NCBI GenBank assembly: GCA_017618435.1
Contig: JAFZUH010000038.1
Location: 1-11,930 of the forward strand
Direction: 5' to 3'
From: Bacteroidales bacterium
GTDB lineage: Bacteria > Bacteroidota > Bacteroidia > Bacteroidales > WCHB1-69
DNA length: 11,930 nt
Position 1 is the stretch's first letter. Every line of letters begins with the position of its first letter. Below, in pieces: positions 6,547 through 11,930 of the stretch. A model generated the notes under the pieces. The model was not told where the DNA came from. It searched no databases and saw only the letters and a list, made by a program, of their open reading frames with translations. A program made the position numbers and the translations under genes.

Positions 6547-7527
6547 ATGTATGAATTAATCGCTAAAAACAAGCGGAAATCCGTTATTGTTTTTATTGCC
6601 ATGGGTATATTGTTGATAGCCTTGGGTGGGGCTATCGGTTGGGTATTCGATTCAGGATACGGCAACGGAATTTTTGTCGGTATCATTGTGGCAATTGTTG
6701 TTTGGGCCATACAGGCAATAGTGGCTTATTATCAGGGAGCAAAGGTTGTGCTTATGGGAATGAATGCCAAGGAAATAAGCAAACAGGACGACCCAATGCT
6801 CTATAATATTATAGAAGAATTGTCAATGGTTTCGGGTTTGCCGATGCCTAAAATCTATCTTATTGATACTCATGCCATGAATGCCTTTGCCGCTGGAACA
6901 AAACCGGAAACAAGTGTTGTGGCTATTACCCGCGGGTTGAGAGAAAGACTCAACAGACAGGAAATACAGGGTGTTATGGCTCACGAAATGTCCCACATAT
7001 ACAACAGAGATGTATTGTATATGACTTTTGCCAGCGTGATGATGTGCACTATCGTTTTGATTTCCGAAATTTTGATGAGAAGTGTTTTTTATGGCAGTTT
7101 GGGTCGCCGCAGGTCTTCCAATGACAAAGGAGGTATGGCTCAGATTGTTATTATTCTTGTGCTTGTTGTTTTTGCCATATTTGCTGCATTTTTGGCACGG
7201 TTGTTTTATTTTTCGTTGTCAAGAAAACGCGAATATCTGGCGGACACCATGGCAGTGAATTTTACCCATGAACCTTCTGCTTTGGCCGATGCCTTGCAAA
7301 AAATTTCCGGAGATACCGCTGACGACTTTGATCCGGGAAAAATGGCCGCTGCTATGTGTATCAGTAAGCCCAATTTGAGGACACGGGCAATGAATATGTT
7401 TTCCACGCACCCTCCCATTGACAAAAGAATTGCCATTTTGCGTGCCATGGGAGAAGGTACCTCGTACGAAAACTATTGCCGTGCATACGAAACCATTATG
7501 GGCAAAAACGATTTGCCAAAAGGGTAG
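6547..7527 (+). CDS. htpX: HtpX-type M48 membrane metalloprotease
   Basis: A zinc metalloprotease of the M48B family that degrades damaged or misfolded inner-membrane proteins. The 326-residue protein has four probable membrane segments: about 12-34, 41-62, 158-180 and 198-221. The zinc motif HEMSH is at 146-150 (His146, catalytic Glu147, His150), and the third ligand is Glu229 in SRKREYLAD, just after the last helix. FAAGTKPETSVVAITRGL (114-131) and STHPPIDKRI near the C-terminus are family landmarks. The active-site residues are intact. It follows lemA by 21 bases and ends at the bidirectional terminator 7539-7571. The ATG at 6547 gives the usual cytoplasmic N-terminus. Confidence 0.96.
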   Translation: MYELIAKNKRKSVIVFIAMGILLIALGGAIGWVFDSGYGNGIFVGIIVAIVVWAIQAIVAYYQGAKVVLMGMNAKEISKQDDPMLYNIIEELSMVSGLPMPKIYLIDTHAMNAFAAGTKPETSVVAITRGLRERLNRQEIQGVMAHEMSHIYNRDVLYMTFASVMMCTIVLISEILMRSVFYGSLGRRRSSNDKGGMAQIVIILVLVVFAIFAAFLARLFYFSLSRKREYLADTMAVNFTHEPSALADALQKISGDTADDFDPGKMAAAMCISKPNLRTRAMNMFSTHPPIDKRIAILRAMGEGTSYENYCRAYETIMGKNDLPKG

Positions 7528-7538
7528 GAGAAAGAAAC

Positions 7539-7571
7539 AAAAAAGAATCTTGTTTAACAAGATTCTTTTTT
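7539..7571. terminator. Bidirectional terminator between htpX and the HEEYH gene
   Basis: A near-perfect palindrome centred on 7555 (aagaatcttgtt with aacaagattctt, extended by A and T tracts), with T runs leaving it on both strands. It lies 11 bases past the htpX stop and just past the stop of the converging gene at 7576, so it can end both transcripts. Confidence 0.92.
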
Positions 7572-7575
7572 TGTT

Positions 7576-8979
7576 TTAGAATCCGATTTGCCAGCGGATA
7601 CCTGCCCGCAAGAAAAAACCGTCATTTAAATTGGCATTGCTTGCCACCCATCCTTTGCTTTTCCAGCCCAATTCGGCATAGGGGTTCAAAAAACGATAAT
7701 GGTAATTTAGCCGGGCTTTTATCAAGCCGCCGAAAGTGCCTGTAGCAGTGAAAAACAACATATCTTTGGGCTGTACCCATGCCATTACCGCTCCGCCTAT
7801 CTGCATGTGATTGTTCAGCAAAGGAAAATCAACCAACCCCACTTCAATACCTCCAAAATGGTTTTTGTAGTTGTGGTAGGTGTGCAACGAAGCATAAAGG
7901 TTGTAGCGGGGGGCTTGCAAATAAAGGTCAAGAGAGACATCGCTGCCAAAGGCCGTCAAATAATGACGGAAAGCAAAGTTTCCGTAATAAGAGCCGTGTT
8001 CTGTTTGTGCTAAACGAAAACGGGAAAATCCGAACATCATCGGAGAAATGAAATTGAAGACATCAAGCCCGACTTGGAGTTTCAAATATTTGCGTCCTTC
8101 TTGTGGAATATCTTCATACATAATGTAGCGGTTGATACCGACACCGCTGGGGTGAATGCCGCGTTCTGCATAGGGTTTGTCAGGATAGCACAAGGCATGT
8201 ATCCAAGCGTTCATATCCATGCCGGTAAAATCACGCGATTCGATAGTGTTTTCTATGCTATTGCGTTCTTGCATGCCTTCGTCGCCTTTGCCGTTGGCAC
8301 ATGTGGTGATGTATAGGAAATTTTGAAAGGTGTTCATCCAATACAACACTTCGTTGTCCAAATTTTGACGGTAGAAAAATTCGTTGAATTGCAAATTGCG
8401 GTCAATTTCCACCACCGCTTCGTGTCCGGCACTCATTAAACGTACAAAGTCAGCATGATGTTGGTCGCAAAGCATTTCCAATTCTTCGTCTTTTTCATGG
8501 CTGACGGCGATGGAACTCGCTCCTATTTTAAAAAGCAGCACTTCATTGAAACTATTGATGCCGAATTTTGTCATCACTGCCCGATGATATTCTTCGTGCA
8601 ACCAAGAAGCCGAAAGCGGCATTTGCATAACAAGCACATCAAAAGCACTGACCGCCAAACGCTGCATAAATATCTGTAAAATACGTTTGTTTTTGAAACG
8701 AAGGGCTTTTTTCAATCCGAAATGTGCGGCAGTGTAAAAGTCCGCCGAATAGGCGAGGCTGTTTTCCATGCCGGGATTCATATATGAAGGGAAAAATCCG
8801 CCTGTAGTCTTATAGGCCTGCACTTGGTCGGGCAAAGCAAGCAAAGGCATATCCAAATACACTTGTCCAACGCTGTCCGTGTAAAAAACAAGATTATTGT
8901 CAAACGCTCTTTGTCCTAATGTTGTTTTATTGCTTAAAACAAATATCACAAAAATCAGAACATATTTAATTTTTTTCAT
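7576..8979 (-). CDS. Exported protein with HEEYH motif and barrel-like C-terminus, family not recognised
   Basis: A 467-residue protein I do not recognise. The start chosen is the ATG at 8979, opening MKKIKYVLIFVIFVLS, a signal peptide ending near TLGQ. A longer frame begins at 9036, inside the terminator hairpin of the tRNA gene, and is rejected. Residues 71-130 are helical and end in SASWLHEEYHRAV; HEEYH at 128-132 is an HExxH zinc-peptidase motif. A possible third ligand lies in SAGHEAVVE (183-191). The C-terminal third (about 305-467) has alternating aromatic and polar strands ending LRAGIRWQIGF, with a terminal Phe as in outer-membrane beta-barrels. Inference: an outer-membrane or periplasmic metal-binding protein, possibly a peptidase. 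It has no promoter element in front and may depend on read-through past the tRNA terminator. Confidence 0.8.
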   Translation of the reverse strand: MKKIKYVLIFVIFVLSNKTTLGQRAFDNNLVFYTDSVGQVYLDMPLLALPDQVQAYKTTGGFFPSYMNPGMENSLAYSADFYTAAHFGLKKALRFKNKRILQIFMQRLAVSAFDVLVMQMPLSASWLHEEYHRAVMTKFGINSFNEVLLFKIGASSIAVSHEKDEELEMLCDQHHADFVRLMSAGHEAVVEIDRNLQFNEFFYRQNLDNEVLYWMNTFQNFLYITTCANGKGDEGMQERNSIENTIESRDFTGMDMNAWIHALCYPDKPYAERGIHPSGVGINRYIMYEDIPQEGRKYLKLQVGLDVFNFISPMMFGFSRFRLAQTEHGSYYGNFAFRHYLTAFGSDVSLDLYLQAPRYNLYASLHTYHNYKNHFGGIEVGLVDFPLLNNHMQIGGAVMAWVQPKDMLFFTATGTFGGLIKARLNYHYRFLNPYAELGWKSKGWVASNANLNDGFFLRAGIRWQIGF

Positions 8980-9014
8980 TTCTCTATGGTTAATACAAGC
9001 CGCATATAAATAAT

Positions 9015-9038
9015 AAATGCGAACAGAAGTTCGCATTT
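9015..9038 (-). terminator. Terminator after tRNA-Leu
   Basis: Ten-base-pair stem (aaatgcgaac with gttcgcattt) around the loop agaa, 8 bases past the tRNA 3' end on the minus strand, followed by a broken T tract (TTTATTATTTAT). Confidence 0.7.
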
Positions 9039-9045
9039 TCTTTTG

Positions 9046-9130
<85 letters not shown>

Positions 9131-9139
9131 TCAAGATTG

Positions 9140-9147
9140 CAAAGATA
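9140..9147 (-). promoter_or_regulatory. -7 promoter element TATCTTTG for tRNA-Leu
   Basis: Perfect TAnnTTTG match on the minus strand, 10 bases before the tRNA 5' end; a TTG lies about 22 bases further upstream (in CTTGCG), suitable for the -33 element. The remaining gap up to 9317 is AT-rich and shows no gene. Confidence 0.7.
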
Positions 9148-9317
9148 CAACTTTTTTGTTTATGCTTCGCAAGTTTTTGTTTTTTTATAAAATTTATAGC
9201 AACCTAAAAATTCCATTTAAAAGAACGAAATTTGTGCAAAGTTTTGATTATTATGTGTATAATAGTTTTTGCAGGTGTTGTTTTGCAGACAAATGAGGTG
9301 GTTAAACAAATAATAAA

Positions 9318-9346
9318 AGGGTGTTTATAGAATAGATAAACACCCT
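9318..9346 (-). terminator. Terminator of the three-gene envelope cluster
   Basis: Eleven-base-pair stem (agggtgtttat with ataaacaccct) and seven-base loop, 67 bases past the stop of the 9413-10063 gene, followed on the minus strand by TTTTATTATTT. A second inverted repeat, gtttttctg with cagaaaaac (9347-9374), stands directly before it and may form a tandem or alternative hairpin. Confidence 0.75.
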
Positions 9347-9412
9347 GTTTTTCTGCAGATTCATACAGAAAAACATAGAATATAAAAAAATAGTTCTTTC
9401 CTACATTGTATT

Positions 9413-10063
9413 TTAGAATCGCAAGGTTAAACCTCCCCCTATCGTGTTTTTTCCAAAATGCGGGGAAAAACCGAGATGGGCGGTATGCTGTTTTCCATTA
9501 ATAGAATATGAATAACTTGTTTGTAAAGGATTCTCCTTCTTTATGAAAAACAAAATACCGGGAACGAGAAGACCTATACCGCCTGCTGCAAGAATGGAAC
9601 CACTGACTATCTGACCGATGGAAAGATAGCGTTCTCTCCACAAAGAATTATACTGCACACAAGTTGCCAATAATATAGTTCCGATAACGACAAGTCCACC
9701 TCCTACAGAAGTAAATATAATTCCTTTCAATCTCTGTTTGGAGTTTGATTCCATAGAAAATCGATTACTTCCACGCTCAGACATTGTTGGGACTTCATTA
9801 TATTCTCCTTGCGGATTTTTCTCTGCCTTATTGACTATGGATATGGCTTCGTATCTACCATCGGCATACAAGATGGACTCCACAGAGTTCCGTGCAATGG
9901 TGGCAGTATTATCGTTCTGTTTGTAACTGATTTCCGTATCAGATATATGTAAAACGGTAACGTTTTCAATATATGTACCGTTACGCAACGAAATAATGTC
10001 TTGAGCGGGAAGTGCCCCCACACAAAACATTACAATGGTAATTAACAAAATCTTTTTTATCAT
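9413..10063 (-). CDS. Exported protein with N-terminal small beta domain and two membrane segments
   Basis: A 216-residue protein of unknown function. Residues 1-20 are a signal peptide cleaved near LPAQ. Residues 21-78 (DIISLRNGTYIENVTVLHIS, then SVESILYADGRYEA) have the short-strand pattern seen at the start of many Bacteroidota envelope proteins: a 'xVISLxNGxxIxxxVxxI' opening and a closing 'VxxIxYxDG'. Residues 80-110 are a polar linker. Two glycine-rich hydrophobic segments follow at about 114-137 and 150-174. The last 40 residues end in a beta strand, GGGLTLRF. The ATG overlaps the upstream stop by one base (TAATG), so it is probably translated together with the 10063-11037 lipoprotein. 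The location is probably the envelope; the partner or substrate is unknown. Confidence 0.8.
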   Translation of the reverse strand: MIKKILLITIVMFCVGALPAQDIISLRNGTYIENVTVLHISDTEISYKQNDNTATIARNSVESILYADGRYEAISIVNKAEKNPQGEYNEVPTMSERGSNRFSMESNSKQRLKGIIFTSVGGGLVVIGTILLATCVQYNSLWRERYLSIGQIVSGSILAAGGIGLLVPGILFFIKKENPLQTSYSYSINGKQHTAHLGFSPHFGKNTIGGGLTLRF

Positions 10064-11037
10064 TATTCCTCCTCCGCTACTAGTTTAAACATATAACTTA
10101 CATCATTATCATCTATCAATGACAGAATGTCCAATTTCTTGGTTTGCGAATAATAACCTTTCTTTTCGCACTTGATTTCAATCTGTACATTGCCGGCATT
10201 GTTGTAAGTCAAGCCCTTGATGTTGATTGTTTCGGAACCTTCGTATGGTGTTGTTTCCAAATACTTGTAGTTCTGATTTTTCACATCAGGAGTTTGGGAT
10301 ATTACCCGCCAAAAAACATCTGCTCCCTGCGGACGTGAATTGACATTCCAATGAACGGTAAGATGTTCCAATGCGGTATTGCCTTCACCTTTCACCTGTT
10401 TGTTGGCTTCATTTTTAGGACTGTCCGCACGATGCAGGAAGAAGGCAATTCTGTCCCAATCCACATCCGCCAAGGCATTGGCATAGGCTTTGTTTATGGC
10501 AAGATTGGCTGCATCAAACGATGAAGCACTTGCACTAATGGCAGCACGACCGGCAACTTCTACGGAAGGATAGACAAGGGTACGGTTGTGGTCAAATACT
10601 TTCAAATCCATAATGACTGTTCCCTGCCAACCGATACCGGACAAATAATCCACATGAAATTCCTTGACAACAAGTTGCATCATATAATCGGTTGCCACAT
10701 CGGCATCAAGGTTAAAGCCCATTGTACGCATATAGCGACGCACACTTTCCGGCACAAAAGAGGTAACAGAAGGATTGACCTGTACGGAAGGGACATAGGT
10801 GGGACTTGCGTCATACACATGAATTATCCGCGTATTAGCACGCTCGTCTGACACATTCACCCGAATACCGTAATCTAAATTGGCATATTTGTCAGCCTGC
10901 GGCTGACCCACCAAGGCAAGATTCAATGTACGTGTTTGTGGTTGTGAAATAGGTTCGACTGTTTTTTTCAAAAAACAAGACTCACAAACAAAAGGAAAAA
11001 TACTCATCAAAACTATGATAGTGAAACTTTTTTTCAT
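10063..11037 (-). CDS. Lipoprotein with YajG-like and PEGA-like domains
   Basis: A 324-residue exported protein. The signal peptide (1-20) ends at SC21; Cys18 is also present, and the lipobox is weak but acceptable for Bacteroidota. Residues about 38-205 resemble YajG-type lipoproteins: LNLALVGQP, then VNVSDERANTRIIHVYD, and later a segment predicting amphipathic helix and strands up to AYANALADVDWDRIAFFL. Residues about 227-318 look like a PEGA-type surface domain: VNSRPQGADVFWRV, then TTPYEGSE, then CEKKGYYSQTKKLDI. Combined, these suggest an envelope lipoprotein that binds cell-wall or surface partners. It lies 34 bases downstream of the 11072-11629 lipoprotein and overlaps the next gene by one base. 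The domain calls are by pattern, not alignment. Confidence 0.8.
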   Translation of the reverse strand: MKKSFTIIVLMSIFPFVCESCFLKKTVEPISQPQTRTLNLALVGQPQADKYANLDYGIRVNVSDERANTRIIHVYDASPTYVPSVQVNPSVTSFVPESVRRYMRTMGFNLDADVATDYMMQLVVKEFHVDYLSGIGWQGTVIMDLKVFDHNRTLVYPSVEVAGRAAISASASSFDAANLAINKAYANALADVDWDRIAFFLHRADSPKNEANKQVKGEGNTALEHLTVHWNVNSRPQGADVFWRVISQTPDVKNQNYKYLETTPYEGSETINIKGLTYNNAGNVQIEIKCEKKGYYSQTKKLDILSLIDDNDVSYMFKLVAEEE

Positions 11038-11071
11038 TTTTATAATAATTTTAAAAAATTAATAAATTATT

Positions 11072-11629
11072 TTATTTCCCATCAGGTTTTAGTTTTATCA
11101 ATTTGGCACTGACAGTTGTTTTGTATACAACTTCATTCTTTTTGTCCCCTTGTTCTATATTGGTGGAAATAACTGGTTCAATAACGCCATCGGCTCCTGC
11201 TACTTTTGAAGCATTGATAAGACGGTAGATGGCCAAGTTGCGAACCATGTAATGAGGATAAGGACCGACTTCTGTTGCATTATAATCATTACTTAAAAAA
11301 CCGAAACGGGCCACACCATCTACTTTATCTACTGTCCAACCAGTACTTTTATTAGCACCTTGACCAAAAGTAACTTGATTAAATTTAATTGCAAATTCAT
11401 TATTCTGTTCCGTAATACGGATTTCATCATCTGAATAACGAGCAATAATAACGGCTTCTGCACTGATGGTGTTAAGAATAATGTAATCTTTTCTTTCAAG
11501 ATTCAATTCATCCAATCTAACTGAATTAATTGTATTTACTGCTTGTGGAATAATACGTAAACTATTACATGAATACATAACAATTGTTGCAACAACAATA
11601 ACAGTTGCAAAAAGAATTTTTTTTAACAT
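11072..11629 (-). CDS. Predicted lipoprotein of unknown function
   Basis: A 185-residue predicted lipoprotein. MLKKILFATVIVVATIVMYSC carries a signal peptide with Cys21 as the lipidation site; the next residues NSLR lack the acidic surface-export signal. A beta-rich centre (DYIILNTISAEAVIIARYSDDEIRI) is followed by a long loop, then the helix MVRNLAIYRLINASKVAGADGVIEPVIS and a last strand pair VVYKTTVSAKLIKLK. The pattern of helix with 'AxADGVIxP' and then paired strands recurs in small Bacteroidota lipoproteins, but I cannot name the family with confidence. It is the first gene of the envelope cluster, 34 bases before the YajG/PEGA-like gene. Confidence 0.8.
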   Translation of the reverse strand: MLKKILFATVIVVATIVMYSCNSLRIIPQAVNTINSVRLDELNLERKDYIILNTISAEAVIIARYSDDEIRITEQNNEFAIKFNQVTFGQGANKSTGWTVDKVDGVARFGFLSNDYNATEVGPYPHYMVRNLAIYRLINASKVAGADGVIEPVISTNIEQGDKKNEVVYKTTVSAKLIKLKPDGK

Positions 11630-11699
11630 AAATTATAATTTTTTTAATTATTGCCTACTCTTTACTGGATTTTCGGCATACTCCGTTTGTTCGTAGCAC

Positions 11700-11707
11700 C
11701 AAAATTG
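11700..11707 (-). promoter_or_regulatory. Possible -7 element CAATTTTG for the envelope cluster
   Basis: One mismatch to TAnnTTTG on the minus strand, about 70 bases before the ATG at 11629. It is the best candidate seen there. No strong -33 element was found, so the promoter is uncertain. Confidence 0.3.
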
Positions 11708-11724
11708 AAAGAATATTTGCACAT

Positions 11725-11751
11725 AAAAAAAGCGTGGCACTTTTTCGCTTT
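11725..11751 (-). terminator. Terminator-like stem beside the 11752-11887 hairpin
   Basis: On the minus strand AAAGCG pairs with CGCTTT across an 11-base loop and runs into seven T. It directly follows the long inverted repeat when read on the minus strand, as expected if that repeat is the body of an RNA. Confidence 0.5.
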
Positions 11752-11887
11752 CATTGGAACTTTTGAGGTCTTCGACTACCATATTCACCCAATTACAACG
11801 AGTAAAGCCCACGCCGATTGGCGGGAGCGTCGCTGCTTTACTCTGGGTGAATAATTTGAAAGTGTCGAAGTTTCAAAAGTTCCAGTG
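11752..11887. repeat. Long imperfect inverted repeat, mobile repeat or structured RNA
   Basis: A 136-base rod. Outer stem cattggaacttttga (11752-11766) pairs with 11873-11887 (15 pairs, one G-U). Then cttcgac (11770-11776) pairs with gtcgaag (11864-11870). An asymmetric bubble follows (5 bases on the left, 10 on the right). Next come tattcaccc (11782-11790) with gggtgaata (11845-11853), and gagtaaagc (11800-11808) with gctttactc (11835-11843), with a GC-rich apex containing acgccgattggcg. No protein-coding role is apparent: the only frame across it reads through both arms. The architecture resembles the 4839-4989 element, but the sequences are unrelated. It may be a MITE-like intergenic repeat or a small RNA on the minus strand, where T runs follow. 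Confidence 0.75.
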
Positions 11888-11930
11888 TTAAGCTACTTCG
11901 CTTTTTCCTATTTTATAATGTACAAACTAA

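Noticed and set aside
8980..9036. Longer start for the HEEYH gene at 9036
   Set aside because: It would begin inside the tRNA terminator hairpin; the Lys-rich signal peptide starts at 8979.
11651..11854. A 67-residue plus-strand frame
   Set aside because: It reads through one arm and the apex of the long inverted repeat and has no start context or family pattern.
11752..11887. Integron attC recombination site
   Set aside because: The core GTTRRRY and RYYYAAC boxes are not placed at the ends, and there is no integrase or gene cassette.

Overview
The window looks like chromosomal DNA of a Bacteroidota bacterium, probably Bacteroidales. The reasons are the AT-rich base composition, several copies of the Bacteroidota -7 promoter element TAnnTTTG in front of genes, start codons without an obvious Shine-Dalgarno sequence, many Sec or lipoprotein exports, a DUF4831 protein, and a tRNA gene without an encoded CCA. 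No phage, insertion sequence, CRISPR array or plasmid gene is visible.

Layout. (1) Positions 1-3566, minus strand: xpt (xanthine salvage), a DUF4831 exported protein, coaD (coenzyme A synthesis), and a thioredoxin-fold exported protein that runs off the left edge. The last two overlap by one base. This last gene has no stop in the window; its predicted redox cysteines are replaced by Asn and Ser. (2) Positions 3730-4678, minus strand: two tandem paralogous lipocalin-like lipoproteins, closed by a terminator at 3648-3675. (3) Positions 4679-5185: a gene-free stretch holding a structured leader and a strong candidate small RNA on the minus strand (about 4828-5000). It is a rod-like hairpin with an asymmetric central bubble, followed by eight U; Bacteroidota 6S RNA is the best guess. 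(4) Positions 5186-7527, plus strand: pyrK, lemA and htpX, tightly spaced behind a TATCTTTG promoter and ended by a bidirectional terminator. (5) Positions 7576-9129, minus strand: tRNA-Leu(GAG), its terminator, and an unrecognised exported protein with an HEEYH motif and a barrel-like C-terminus. (6) Positions 9413-11629, minus strand: a three-gene envelope cluster made of a lipoprotein, a YajG-like plus PEGA-like lipoprotein, and a protein with a small N-terminal beta domain and two membrane segments. (7) Positions 11630-11930: a second long imperfect hairpin with an adjacent terminator-like stem, either an intergenic mobile repeat or another structured RNA.

Functionally the window mixes housekeeping (purine salvage, CoA, pyrimidine synthesis, membrane-protein quality control, leucine tRNA) with uncharacterised envelope proteins. 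The most promising undescribed items are the two structured intergenic elements, the cysteine-less thioredoxin-fold protein, the HEEYH protein and the three-gene envelope cluster.
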